NCBI GenBank assembly: GCA_963402885.1 | Contig: OY727097.1 | Location: forward strand, 22,754,001-22,818,000 | Direction of reading: 5' to 3' | Origin: Antedon bifida | Taxonomy: Eukaryota > Echinodermata > Crinoidea > Comatulida > Antedonidae | Length of the DNA: 64,000 nucleotides | In this document: positions 32,101-38,632 of the stretch, in pieces | Position numbering within the stretch: position 1 is the first letter of the stretch | Layout: the number at the start of each line of letters is the position of its first letter | The notes under the pieces: model-generated | Database searches by the model: none | What the model was told of the DNA's origin: nothing | What the model saw: only the letters and a program-made list of their open reading frames with translations | Program-made: the position numbers and the translations under genes

Positions 32101-34400
32101 TATCTAATTTTGATACTGCGGCCCCCTAGCCTTGTTTCTCCTCTCACCATCCAAGCCACAATCAACAAACCTTAACTCCTCCCCTGGACAGTTCAAATGT
32201 AGTAACTTTTCCTATTACAATTCCAATCATATAGGCTACTTCATTACGCCAGCATTTTCGGTCCTCCTCCTCCCACTTCAAACACACCCCAGATACTGGG
32301 TGATGTGTTTAAGAAGGTTCCAATAAAAGTTATGTTAGCCATCACTCCCAACCCATAATCCCTCAGTGGCAGTTTTCATAAGTAGTTTAAAACATTCCCA
32401 ATACAGTCCCCAAACTCCCAGCCCCTTTCCATGGATAATTAAAATACTTTAACATTTTCCAACCACAATTGCGATCATTTTGATACCCCATGGTTACATG
32501 CAGAAACAGAAATTTGTAAAACGAACAAACATCGAAAGTGGGCCATTTTGACCATGCATTGTTGCCCCTAACTTGGATCCTAGACGGTTGATGTTCAAAT
32601 ATAGTAGTAGAACACAGTAACAGTAAAGAACGTGTATATGTTCAGACAGGAATGGATGTCTGTAATGAGACAATCAAAGAGACCGATACATAGCTGGATA
32701 TGGTTAAAGTACTTTGCTAAATGTGTAAATGAATAGGTGTCATATTGGTTAATGATTAAAATATGTATATCTATATCTATATTTCCCCAAACGCCTTCCT
32801 GAGGATAATTCAAATACTGTAAAACATTTGTAGTATAATTTTACAATTCGATAGCCTACAACCCCGAGCCCAAGCAAAAATGACATCACAAACCACCCCA
32901 CCCCCCCCCCCTCCCAACCCTCCCACAAAAACCCCAGGACTCGGGAATTTTTGTAATGTAGTTTAAAACCTTTCCGGTACAATTGCGATCATTTTGATAC
33001 CCCATATGTATGGTTACATGCAGAAACAGAAATTTGTATAATGAACAAAAATCGAAAGTGGGGAAAAGTGGGCCATTTTGACCACATTTTGGCCCCTAAC
33101 TTGGATCCTAGATGGCGTATGATGTTCAAATATAGCTTAGAACATTCCCGGTACAATTGCGGTCATTTTGATACCCCATATGTAAGATTACGTGCAGTAA
33201 CAAAAATTTGTATAACGAACAAACAAACAAACACACAGACAGACAGACGTACAAACTCTCTCACTTATAATATAGATATGTGTATATATTTTTTTCATTT
33301 ACCGATGTCGGTACTTATTTCATTTATATCATGAAAATATTGAAATATAATTTTAAATAATTTTGATAAAGAAGATGTTAGTTATGTTATTATACTGCAA
33401 TTTTTATCCTCAAATTATATAATTATAATACTCTAGGTTTATTTTATTTTTTTAGTAATGTGTTTTGTTTGTGGATCCCTGCGAGACAAGTTTTTAACTT
33501 CTAGAAGGGATCCATGATAATAATGACTTCCAATTACTGCTTTATCTATGTTCACTTTAATATCTCTTTTCTATTTTGTATATGTTCATTTAATATAGCG
33601 TTTTATATTATATGTCCCACATTCGTCTCTGTCTGTCTGTCTGTCTCTCTCTCTCTCATGATTTTCACCAAAAAATGAGTCAAATAGATGGATTCCGCAT
33701 AGTTTTTAGCTCTGTATTAATGTTGCTCTTTTTGCGTTCCACAGAAACAAAATATTGAACATAGAGTATGCGAAATTCTCATGAGAAAAACGTCTGTAAA
33801 ATCATCAATTTATTTAAAGATTTATTTATTTTATTGATTCTTCTTCATCTAATTCTAAGGTTTGGTATTCAGGATAAAGTTGAGAGTAACAAATGTAGAG
33901 TTAAAATACAAGGCAGGTGCGAAAGAGAATTAGTTGTAATAATGGGTCTTAGGTTTCGGGATCCTCGGTCTTAGGGGGTCTTAGCTTTCGTGATTTTATG
34001 TTTCGTGACACCCCTATACTAGTACTAGTTATTTCTCCCAGTCCAGCCTGTTTAATTCTTTAAAAAAACAATTTATCTACTATAACATTGAAAAGTTAGT
34101 TAGTTCATCTCCAAACGAAGAATAATTGGCCATGAAAAAATGACTCACGATATTTCCTATACAGGTAGGTCGGTAAAATGAAATGTTCATCTTTATATTT
34201 TAAGTTAAATTATTTTGTTTATACTACGATGTAATTTAAACATATTTAAAAAAAAATAATTTCATGAGATGAGACAGATTTCATGAAGCAAAGAGAAAAA
34301 ATGAATCTTACTGTTCATAATTTACTACTGAAACATCATCAGGGCTGTTCTTATTTTCTTTCTTCGGAGTTTTGTTGACTGTTCCGTTATTTCCATTCAT
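7644..34400 (-). CDS. Caspase (short-prodomain, effector-like), complete five-exon gene
   Basis: Cysteine-aspartate protease of peptidase family C14. It is predicted to cleave cytosolic substrates after Asp during apoptosis or a related response. Coding exons are 34400-34312, 30288-30017, 23163-22985, 22501-22354 and 8122-7644. All have GT/AG borders, the phases 2,1,0,1 match at each junction, and the frame stays open for 388 codons. Residues 1-50 form a short prodomain with no CARD or death-effector fold visible. The p20 part starts at GYAIIFNN (55-62). Catalytic residues are His140 (MSHGE) and Cys182 (QACRG). The S1-pocket residues Arg74, Gln180 and Arg235 are all present (caspase-3 R64, Q161, R207). 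Asp192 or Asp201 may be the p20/p10 processing site. p10 runs from PGYYSFRS (229 on) to LTKKMCLR (about 304). The 84-residue tail is unusual. The short prodomain suggests an effector type, but orthology to a specific vertebrate caspase is not claimed. Confidence 0.85.
8508..8585 (-). repeat. tRNA-derived SINE relic
   Basis: Read on the minus strand this has a tRNA-like order: GTGGTCCAGTGGTATGATAC (A-box/D-arm-like), an anticodon arm with stem CTCGC/GTGAG and loop CCTGTAA, then AGGTTCAAATCC (B-box-like). The acceptor and T stems do not pair properly, so it is not a working tRNA gene. It lies in caspase 1 intron 4. Confidence 0.5.
8586..9384. other. Intron 4 sequence, nothing recognised
   Basis: AT-rich DNA with ATGTATGT-type simple sequence near 8970-9010 and an A-rich patch near 9085-9135. 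No gene or repeat boundary is evident. Confidence 0.35.
9485..9546 (-). repeat. tRNA-like copy 1 (deleted 5' acceptor arm)
   Basis: It keeps the T arm (CCGAG/CTCGG) and anticodon arm but has lost about 15 bp covering the 5' acceptor strand and part of the D arm, so it cannot fold as a tRNA. Confidence 0.6.
9838..9908 (-). repeat. tRNA-like copy 2 (Glu/Asp-like)
   Basis: 71 nt. It has a 7-bp acceptor stem with two G-U pairs, a D arm containing GTGGTCTAATGGTTAG (very like the A box of tRNA-Glu), the anticodon loop ATATCAA with stem CTGC/GCAG, and a perfect T arm CCGAG/CTCGG around TTCGAGT. The loop would place ATC as anticodon, an unusual Asp reader. Its presence in a repeated unit argues for a SINE-type head rather than a host tRNA gene. 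Confidence 0.6.
10438..10508 (-). repeat. tRNA-like copy 3
   Basis: Same fold and anticodon loop as copy 2, with a GAGCAAC change where the others have GGGCAAC at the D-arm edge. Confidence 0.6.
10802..10872 (-). repeat. tRNA-like copy 4
   Basis: Same fold as copy 2. The unit ends abruptly near 10935 at TACGGAACATT instead of continuing into the usual TACGGCGGAACAG. Confidence 0.6.
10958..12935. other. Intron 4 sequence, no gene recognised
   Basis: AT-rich DNA with an alternating purine-pyrimidine CACGCACACGCGCG patch near 11940-11956 and CGCGCACGCACTTGTGCGCAC near 12060-12080. Short reading frames at 11156-11350, 11331-11522 and 11858-12067 carry no recognisable domain and are probably chance. 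Confidence 0.35.
12936..13390 (+). mobile_element. SINE with a 5S rRNA-derived head
   Basis: Positions 12936-13050 closely follow 5S rRNA: TACGGCCATAC, GTTGAAACACCGGTTCTCGT, AGATCACCGAAGTTAAGCAA, CGTTGGGCCCGGTT, GGATGGAGACCG and GGGTGCTGT, in order. Changes in the C-box region and at the 3' end show it is not a normal 5S gene. A body follows with CTTCGGATGGGATGTAAAGC and CCACTATTCGAAAAGAGTAG, then an A-rich end (AGCAAAAAAAT) at about 13390. Several animal SINE families use 5S heads as internal Pol III promoters (SINE3 and some Deu-type SINEs). Which family this belongs to is undetermined. Confidence 0.75.
13391..13429 (+). repeat. Single unit of the 39-bp minisatellite, left of the LINE
   Basis: One unit of the same repeat that forms the large array at 18.5-20.16 kb: CGATTCTACATCCAGCCC followed by TTCAGTAACCAATG. 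It abuts the 3' end of the LINE, 5 kb from the main array. Confidence 0.8.
13490..14440 (-). pseudogene. LINE ORF2, C-terminal part (RT palm with FADD, thumb, C-terminal region)
   Basis: The 307-codon open piece starts within GPILFSIFINDLPDVV and contains the metal-binding FADDTKLY. It then has TKCKVFHYGR and DLGVTFD and a long C-terminal region with YNPIRKRDQDEIEKVQQRAT, typical of CR1/L2/jockey-type reverse transcriptases. It is separated from the upstream RT piece by a one-base shift near 14445, where the minus strand reads PQGSVVGPILF across two frames. Confidence 0.85.
14441..15649 (-). pseudogene. LINE ORF2, middle part (linker and RT fingers/palm)
   Basis: This piece encodes the connector after the endonuclease, then KSTGPDGFHPRILIEL, IPIFKKGKKEDPANNRPVSL, NGLLCNEQFGFRQGRSC and the catalytic aspartate motif YLDYKKAFDSVPH. 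The first codons join the endonuclease part once the LTR insertion is discounted. Confidence 0.85.
15650..15950 (+). mobile_element. Solo LTR inserted in LINE ORF2, with 5-bp target duplication
   Basis: A 291-bp segment (15655-15945) starts TGTAACGGC and ends GCAGTTACA, so it has the TG...CA ends of an LTR with short inverted termini. ACCAC flanks it on both sides (15650-15654 and 15946-15950), a typical 5-bp target-site duplication. A TATA-like TATAATAG (about 15740) and an AATAAA (about 15850) lie in order on the plus strand, suggesting plus orientation. The internal region is gone, presumably by LTR-LTR recombination. Without the insertion and one ACCAC copy the LINE reading frame is continuous. 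Confidence 0.85.
15951..16640 (-). pseudogene. LINE ORF2, N-terminal APE endonuclease
   Basis: Two open pieces, 16602-16186 and 16175-15951, are separated by a small frameshift near 16180. They encode KVDIIALTEILPKK, the catalytic-fold strand FIIVGDFNYRSI and the C-terminal SDH in GKSDHMVLRFKIPV. This is the apurinic-like endonuclease that nicks the target in CR1/jockey-type LINEs. The coding frame can be followed upstream to about 16640 with NKKNELLLRL. Confidence 0.8.
16690..17614 (-). pseudogene. LINE ORF1: PHD finger, coiled coil and C-terminal domain (one frameshift)
   Basis: The 220-codon piece at 17614-16952 begins MSLLGLGLCKQLGHGF. It has a zinc-binding CCSCGGHFMSGG...VLCGLCKLWFHIDC...WYC pattern, which is a PHD finger, then a charged coiled coil (about residues 105-170). 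The protein continues in another frame at 16959-16690 (EDGCRPIKVVFKEECTKRD ...), probably the nucleic-acid-binding C-terminal domain. A one-base shift near 16955 breaks it. PHD-bearing ORF1 proteins are known from CR1-type LINEs. Confidence 0.75.
17598..18487 (-). repeat. Tandem 5' monomers of the CR1-like LINE
   Basis: Copies of a unit of about 180-255 bp start near 17598, 17854, 18110 and 18285. Two are nearly identical and share CTAGCAAAGACAATCT, CTCACCAGTCCTTAGAA, AAACCCCGCCAGCAA and CATAAAGCGCGCACAATAAA. The other two are more diverged but keep GCAAACAAGATTCAAA and CACGTCCAACCACC-like words. They lie immediately upstream of ORF1, where mouse L1-type elements keep promoter monomers, and end exactly where the minisatellite begins. 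A promoter role is inference. Confidence 0.7.
18488..20160. repeat. 39-bp minisatellite, about 42 units
   Basis: The unit reads GATTCAGATTCCACATCCAG then CCCTTCAGTAACCAATGCC. Most units differ only at the end (TGCC, TATC, TACC or TGTC) or by GATTCATAT for GATTCAGAT. Because 39 is a multiple of 3 and the unit lacks stops in most frames, long periodic frames appear on both strands; periods are 13 residues such as DSDSTSSPSVTNA or EGLDVESESALVT. The edge units at 20040-20160 are the most diverged. A C-run interrupts the left edge at 18538. Translation is not supported by this openness alone. The array lies in caspase 1 intron 4. Confidence 0.9.
20161..22353. other. Intron 4 sequence with decayed interspersed repeats
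   Basis: Between about 20460 and 21000 two diverged copies of a repeat contain AAATATCATTTCCGTTCATT / AAAGATATCATTTCCGGTCA, AGGTCATAGGTCAAAAGT and TTTTGGCCAAACTTTTGC. The same family is visible at 7310-7650 and 26040-26460. An (ATCT)n microsatellite sits at 21731-21752. The rest shows nothing recognisable. Confidence 0.5.
22354..22501 (-). CDS. Caspase 1, coding exon 4 (catalytic cysteine, p20/p10 linker)
   Basis: The exon opens directly with ACRG, so the QACRG active-site pentapeptide is split by intron 3 between Gln180 and Ala181. It continues HEYDKGVDVSPYTAGCDGG (linker with candidate cleavage aspartates) and ends AEADVLFAYACPPG, the strand before p10. The donor is CAG|GTAAGT in phase 1. 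Confidence 0.9.
22502..22984. other. Caspase 1 intron 3
   Basis: A short AT-rich intron with a canonical donor CAG|GTAATG and acceptor ATACAG on the minus strand. It splits the active-site pentapeptide. No repeat boundary is seen. Confidence 0.7.
22985..23163 (-). CDS. Caspase 1, coding exon 3 (catalytic histidine)
   Basis: The 179-nt exon is bounded by ACTGTAG and CAG|GTAATG. It encodes FSCLVIVFMSHGEKNIVYA, with the catalytic His140, followed by TDGKLKVDKLADQFKGDE and KPKLFFIQ, the strand leading into the active-site cysteine. The usual LSHGE is MSHGE here. A LINE fragment begins only about 80 bp upstream of the exon. Confidence 0.9.
23242..24180 (+). mobile_element. 5'-truncated LINE, RT C-terminal fragment
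   Basis: The frame opens at about 23242 with WLKANKLLLNVSKTNYVVF and runs to the stop at 24005-24007. Recognisable RT-end phrases are VTFLGVILNENLNWKHHI, GILLKVREFFPHKVRISLYN, LVLPHLQYGNLIWGNTYKS and ILKLQKRAVKCITF. This is the thumb and C-terminal region of a non-LTR reverse transcriptase of the jockey/CR1-like group. The 3' UTR ends in an AATGAAAATGAAATGAAAT tail near 24180. The fragment is 5'-truncated, as expected of LINE copies, yet the 221-codon frame is intact, so it is probably young. It lies in caspase 1 intron 2. Confidence 0.8.
24248..24525 (+). mobile_element. LINE RT scrap split by a palindromic MITE
   Basis: GATGACATCGTACTCTTAAG (the ADDIVLLS catalytic box) at about 24252-24271 is interrupted. 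The coding sense resumes at about 24413 with AETEAALQITLDKLHKTSKT and YEMKISKPKTEVMEFTL, the usual continuation of a reverse transcriptase after the catalytic box. The roughly 140 bp between is palindromic: AAAAAGTGTGATGTGCCTAA is mirrored by GGGTACATCACATTTTTT, starting at TATGTCTACACTATCAAACT. That is the form of a short non-autonomous DNA element. Confidence 0.65.
24526..26035. other. Caspase 1 intron 2, mixed repeats
   Basis: The segment 24660-24980 looks like more decayed LINE sequence (TTCCAAAAGCGCTGCTATCA onward). The segment 25146-25330 (TTCTCGAATACATAGTAATT...) recurs as a direct relative at 43091-43260. A purine-rich GGTGGTGGTGTGGGTGGTGG tract lies near 25745. No gene is seen. Confidence 0.45.
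26036..26470. repeat. Decayed tandem repeat, unit about 125-140 bp
   Basis: Three diverged units share CAATTTAAGA(T/C)AA, TCTTAAGTGTGTACGA, TACTATGAGGTCA and ATTTATTGTCAA, starting near 26042, 26165 and 26300. A relative of the same family appears at 20460-21000. Confidence 0.55.
27180..29150. repeat. Decayed repeats carrying a GTCCCGTCCGCGACGTT-like word
   Basis: Three clear copies start near 27195, 27435 and 27815 with GCATTTCAAAATTCATAATTG, then a GTCCCGTCCGCGACGTTTTA-like word and TTTTTTACATTTATT. Further isolated versions of the CG-containing word occur near 28755, 28780, 28958 and 29132, and in reverse orientation at 27650-27680 (AACGGGACAGAC, GGACGGGACAT). The surroundings are very AT-rich, so the conserved CpG-containing core stands out. 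No coding capacity. Confidence 0.55.
29310..29592 (+). mobile_element. LINE 3' UTR fragment with short-repeat tail
   Basis: The sequence ends GGGGATAGCTATGCAAACAA then GTAACAAGTAAGTAAGTAT. The CAAGTAA-type tail resembles that of the CR1-like LINE at 13430. It is preceded by GC-rich DNA containing GAGATGAGCGCCCCTGCCC. No coding part remains. Confidence 0.5.
29593..30016. other. Caspase 1 intron 2, 5' end
   Basis: AT-rich sequence next to the exon 2 donor. Nothing is recognised. Confidence 0.4.
30017..30288 (-). CDS. Caspase 1, coding exon 2 (start of p20)
   Basis: The 272-nt exon follows an acceptor TTAACAG at 30289 and ends at AAAAG|GTTTGT. It encodes the end of the prodomain, GYAIIFNNINFNKEL, then DSRENAKDDANGLRDAF, with the Asp-binding arginine R74, and a helix with VHETEDIFKK. 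The same-phase exon in the second caspase is clearly homologous. Confidence 0.85.
30590..31755. repeat. Tandem repeat, unit about 145 bp, interrupted by a MITE
   Basis: Units start near 30596, 30738, 30852, 31000, 31486 and 31635. Each has GTCAAGTGTTATAACGTTCG, AAAGCCAGTTACTTATTCGC, CGTAGAGGGCGTAGATGCA and CAAGGGTGATCGATCCATAC. One unit is internally deleted by about 35 bp and the last is the most diverged. The fourth unit is split by the hairpin-ended element at 31098-31430. The array lies in caspase 1 intron 1. Confidence 0.85.
31098..31430. mobile_element. Hairpin-ended MITE inside the tandem repeat
   Basis: Both ends are built from variants of CTAGAAAACTCAGATATCTGAG and its complement, forming several nested small palindromes (for example TCTAGTTCCAGAATGGAACTAGA). 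A unique core of about 140 bp (GATCGTTCCATTATTATCAG ... GCGGCCTACGACTTAAATCA) separates them. The word GGTGGCAAA stands at both junctions with the host tandem repeat, a possible target duplication. Two inverted relatives flank the 35.6-38.2 kb region. Confidence 0.7.
31830..33285. repeat. Interspersed element with internal duplications
   Basis: It begins ACTAGCAATTATACCCGCCC and ends ACACAGACAGACAGACGTAC then AAACTCTCTCACTTATAATATAGATA. Inside, a block of about 150 bp (ATTGCGATCATTTTGATACCCC, CATGCAGAAACAGAAATTTG, GTGGGCCATTTTGACCA, CCCTAACTTGGATCCTAGA) recurs near 32468, 32984 and, in part, 33150. A C-run lies at 32895. No convincing protein is encoded, so the class is uncertain. Confidence 0.55.
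33286..34311. other. Caspase 1 intron 1, 3' flank of exon 1
   Basis: AT-rich, with a (GTCT)n(CT)n microsatellite at 33621-33658. The segment 33940-34005 (GGGTCTTAGGTTTCGGGATC ... GTTTCGTGACACCCC) resembles 21355-21410 in reverse orientation, so a small dispersed repeat is likely. No gene is seen. Confidence 0.4.
34312..34400 (-). CDS. Caspase 1, coding exon 1 (prodomain)
   Basis: The 89-nt coding part starts at ATG (34400-34398) and reads MNGNNGTVNKTPKKENKN then SPDDVSVVNYE before the phase-2 donor A|GTAAG at 34311. It is Asn/Lys-rich. Exon 1 of the second caspase has the same phase and shares adjacent intronic sequence, which supports this start. A UTR exon upstream cannot be excluded. Confidence 0.65.
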
Positions 34401-34847
34401 ATTTATTTTGTAGGCCTATCAACAACACAAGAACAAAATGTTTATATGAAATAATAATGGTAATAACAATAATGGTAATAATAAAAATAATGGTAATAAT
34501 AATGGTAATGTTATTGATGACAAGTTGGTTTAATAAACCGTGTTTACACACACGACCGCCTATTATTGTTCTACTGATGATTATGATGATGAGGATATGT
34601 CGAAGTTTGGCAACACTTGATCAACATTCATCCAAAAATAGAAGTTGAGCGAGTGCAGATCCTTTAATTTTCTTTTCAAAATAATTATTTTAAAGATATT
34701 TGGTAATTCGGGAATGCGCTGTTTCCAAATTTGTCTTTGCGATATGATGATGTACAATTATAAATACCTTAGCCTTGAAAGGACAAAGTACATTATTACA
34801 ATAGATTATTTATAGGACAATTTGACCTCAACCAAATTCGCTATCCG
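34401..34847. other. Region upstream of caspase 1 start codon
   Basis: This should contain the 5' UTR or promoter of the minus-strand caspase gene. An (AATAATGGT)n-like simple repeat covers 34452-34512. No TATA box or initiator can be assigned with confidence. Confidence 0.35.
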
Positions 34848-35083
34848 GGGCGCATTATTTTTTTTCTATCCAATTAAGGCAGAAATCATGAATAATTCAT
34901 TACCTTAATTATTTTCTATTATAAAGAATAGCTGATCTACTTCCAGTGTAATAGGCTAAAGCCTTTACCACTAGACCAACATTGTGGTTGGCAAACGCTG
35001 TTTACAAAAATTATTTATTCTCTCTGCATGCTTATATAGCGCCCTCTATAATGTCCCATACTGTATCATAATTATTCGGGTGT

Positions 35084-35385
35084 CTAGAAAACTCAGATCT
35101 CAGATATATCTGAGTTTTCTAGATCTAGAAAACTCAGATATATGACTTTTCTAGATCTAGAAAACTCAGATATCAATATCTGAGTTTTCTAGTTCCATTC
35201 TGGAACTAGAAAACTCAGATCATCATATGATTGGTTGGTAGGTCATTTGAATCATTACATTATTAATCAGGTTTTATTAAAACTGATTACTGTGTACGTT
35301 TTCTTACTAATATTGTAACATGTGCAGATGTAGAAGCGGCCTACGGCTTTAATCATAAAGAAAATACAGTGCATGTTACCGTTAA
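35084..35385 (+). mobile_element. Hairpin-ended MITE relative, left arm
   Basis: It starts GTGTCTAGAAAACTCAGATC, has the palindrome CTAGTTCCATTCTGGAACTAG, and continues into the core with GCGGCCTACGGCTTTAATCA. The far terminal hairpin block present in the solitary copy at 31345-31430 is missing. Confidence 0.7.
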
Positions 35386-35627
35386 AATGTAGGCTTAAAA
35401 ATTATTTATGTACGAGTTGGTGTGGGTACGAGTTGGTTGAGGTACGAGTTAGCCAAGTTGGGAATAGGTACGAGTTATTTTGGGTACAAGTTGACCACTT
35501 CTAGCCTAGTACCCGGGCCAGGCCTACTCTTCGCGATACAACGCGATAGCGCCCACACGTTGAGCCTTGAATTCAATTGAGTTTGCTAGGCTAGGCCTAA
35601 ATGCTAAGCCTACATTTTAAAAGGTGT

Positions 35628-38243
35628 ATCAGGCCCGTAGTCAGGGGGGGGGGGTTTATGGTTCGGGCGAACCCCCCCTTTACAGCGAACCCCCCCTTAA
35701 CCGACTGCGAACCCCCATCCCCGACATCCCCAATACCTCACCACCCTCATCTCTGAAAATCCTCCAAATACGTGCCCCACAATACAAAAGGTTATTTGTA
35801 AATTGAAAAATTCGTTAACTCGTTCGTGAATAACTCATACCTTATTGTTAAACAAATGAATTGGTTGCCGAAAAATAATACGAATTTTTGGTCCCAGGAT
35901 GTAACATGATATTGACGTGAGCTTGGGCACGAACGAATCGTACAAAGGACACCGCTAGACAACCGCGTACCTATTGTTTCGATCACTGGCAGTCAGCATG
36001 CATATATAGCCTTCCGACGTACATCAAAAAATGGAACGCTGCGGTTACCTACAATATGTATGTGTGGCTATGAAGTATAGTGGATTATAGTGAATTTAAT
36101 ATATTACACTATAATATCTATGGTATCATGTACTGTAGTTTACACCTATAGCATTCGATTATTTTTTTCTAGACCACCAGCCGATACGCAGGCCTACTCA
36201 ACTGTATCAATACCACCTATTTACATTGATATATTTAGTTTCCTCAACAAATTGCTGTAAATAAATATAGATAGAGCTATCAGGGGCGGTCGCAGGACTA
36301 TTTTAAGAGGGTTGCCCAAAGACTCCAGGGCTGTAGACACTGAGTATTTGAGCAAGAAAATTGTTAAATGACACCCCTAGATGGCCGCAAATGGTACTCT
36401 CGCACGTAAAATTCATGATAATTTTTTTTTCGTTCAATGCGAACGTCACGGGGAGGTCCCCGATGAAGGTACTTTTGGTACGGTAATACATTCTAATAAC
36501 TGTACTCAATTAATGTAAATTAATTATCAGTTAATAATTTTAAAAAGTTATACAAAAAATATGAAGCTGTTGCTATAAATATATTGAGCAAAAGGTTAAA
36601 TTGTATAATTTGGAATTTTAATTCATTTAAAAATGCTAAATAAAGTCAGATGTTAAAACCACCATTTCCAAACATTCATTTTTATTTATCCACTATAAAC
36701 TTTACAAAAGTGTTGTTTTAAACCACACTCCAAATAAAACATAGAAAAGAATGATAGGACATTTGCAGAAAGAAGCAAACTTTGCTCTGCTACCGGTATA
36801 ACACGGTTCAAATTTCGGAACGTCTATAAATTACTACGGAAATTCGGCCTAATATTTACGAACGTACGGAAATGAAGATAAATAGGGTACTACACGCATC
36901 GGAAATACAGAATACGCACAATTATGATTTGGCCTAAAAATTGGCCTTAGATTATGGAAAACCCCCGGCAAAACGCAATAATTATGGACAAATCGATTAT
37001 TAGCCTTGGCAATATGCCTAATATTTAAAAGGAATGAATATAGGCTATATTTCGTTTGTCGATGAATTTTTGAATTCATGTATGAATGATTGATCTATTA
37101 GAGGTAATCTGTGATGGCTCTAGTAACACTGCTATGCGTGGGTAATTTGTGAATAACGTAGTATGCTACATACACGAGCCTAGATAGGGAAGATCTGTAC
37201 TGTCGTTCATTGCGAGAGGAGGGGGAAGTCCGGTAATGTGTCATGAAAAATGTAACAAGCCAGAGATGAAATAAAATCACTAACATTTAGCTGATTGTCA
37301 TTGTTTTAGTCGTCGTCAGAAGTTTATCGACCGACATCTATTTCTCATGTGTTGAGCGTTTCTTTAATTGAATAATTTTGGATTTTCAGTAAATTACCAA
37401 TGGTTTATTCAAAGTCAAACTGTAACTAATCCCTCACTATTCAATCAAAATGTTATTATTATACTACTATATTGTTGAAAAATGGATTGCGTGACATGAA
37501 AATGGATTGATAGTAAAACGTAACAAAGATACATTCTTGTCTGGTTATTAGGTATTCATGCTCCGATGAAGCAGAGGATTATTTTTGTAGCGTTCCATTT
37601 AAAATGAAAAGAAATATTTTGGTTGTGAAGGTTGTTTTAACAATTAGGCTAATATCAAAACATTCAACAATAATAAAATGCCCTGCAACTCTGTAACTAC
37701 TTTATGACTAAGCCTATCAAGTTCCGGGTCCGGATGGATATTGTATACGATGAAATGGAACTCAATTTTAATTTAGTGGCAGAAACAACATTTAGTATGA
37801 AATTAAGGCTGTTGCCCGGGCCACAAGGGAAACACCCCTGGGTCCGCCCCTGGCTATAATAATCATTGAATTTGCCTTCTCACCCAAATTGTGCTTTTTT
37901 TGGGGGGCTTGTAACTTGAACGCAAAACAAAATACCGAGTGAATGATCAAACAATCGGCGGTGGTTCCGCACACAGAGCACGCGCATCTAACATACGGCG
38001 GCAACAAATGTTATCGTGAGGAGGAGGAAAAAAGTACGATCGTTTTGTTCAATCGTAGCATGCTGCATGAGAGTGTTTTTCCGGCCAATTAGAGGTGCCA
38101 TTTATCATGAATGTTATGTACGAGAGTACCATTTCCGGCCATCAAGGGGTGTCACTAAATTCGCCTCAGACCCCACCCGCGGCGCAGTGACCCAAATACT
38201 TATTGTCCGAACCCCCCCTTGACAGATCCTGGCTACGGCCCTG
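35628..38243. mobile_element. Inner DNA element(s) with GGGCCGTAGCCAGG-type ends
   Basis: The ends are inverted relatives: GGCCCGTAGTCAGG plus a G-run and GGTTCGGGCGAACCCCCC on the left, and CGAACCCCCCCTTGACAGATCC then TGGCTACGGCCC on the right. A second element with ends CAGGGGCGGTCGCAGG (36283) and GTCCGCCCCTGGCT (37853) seems to lie inside. Reading frames are short and frameless; no transposase motif is visible, so it is non-autonomous or decayed. Confidence 0.5.
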
Positions 38244-38244
38244 T

Positions 38245-38560
38245 GTATACTGTATTTCTTTGTGATTTAACATAGGCCGCTACTACAAGTTAAAATAATT
38301 ATTATTATTAGAAAGAAAACGTATAATATTGTAGTATTTCAAACAAGCTACCCTCTGATAATAATGGAACGATCAATTTGATGATCTGGGTTTTCTAGTT
38401 CCATTTTGGAACTAGAAAACTCAGATCTTGATATCTGAGTTTTCTAGATCTAGAAAAGTTAGATATCTGAGTTTTCTAGATCTAGAAAACTCAGATACTT
38501 GAGTTTTCTAGATCTAGAAAACTCAGATATATCTGAGATCTGAGTTTTCTAGACACTCTA
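38245..38560 (-). mobile_element. Hairpin-ended MITE relative, right arm
   Basis: Inverted relative of 35084-35385. It reads from core (ATACTGTATTTCTTTGTGAT, CTACCCTCTGATAATAATGG) into the hairpin block and ends GAGTTTTCTAGACACTC. Its inner end abuts the TACGGCCCTG end of the inner element directly. Confidence 0.7.
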
Positions 38561-38632
38561 ATTAGTCTAATGAATTATTCATGATTTCTGCCTTAATTGA
38601 ATAAAAAAAAAAATAATGCATCCGGGGCGAGC

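Larger units (their letters stand above)
34848..38632. repeat. Nested inverted-repeat structure (three or four shells)
   Basis: Shell 1: CCGGGGCGCATTATT ... CAATTAAGGCAGAAATCATG near 34846-34895 is mirrored by TGATTTCTGCCTTAATTGAA ... AATGCATCCGGGGCG at 38582-38630. Shell 2: hairpin-ended MITE relatives in opposite orientation at 35084-35385 and 38245-38560. Shell 3: GGCCCGTAGTCAGGGGGG at 35632 is mirrored by CCTTGACAGATCCTGGCTACGGCCC up to 38242. Shell 4: CAGGGGCGGTCGCAGGAC at 36283 is mirrored by GTCCGCCCCTGGCTA near 37855. In addition 36360-36420 is mirrored by about 38095-38155. The interior holds no convincing gene. Confidence 0.7.

Noticed and set aside
33041..33334. Plus-strand frame of 97 codons ending in a Thr/Asp-rich stretch
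   Set aside because: It is read from the internal repeat and the CAGACAGACAGAC microsatellite of an interspersed element.
35624..35806. Small Pro-rich frame on the plus strand
   Set aside because: It is read from the C/G-rich end of a DNA element with a G-run.
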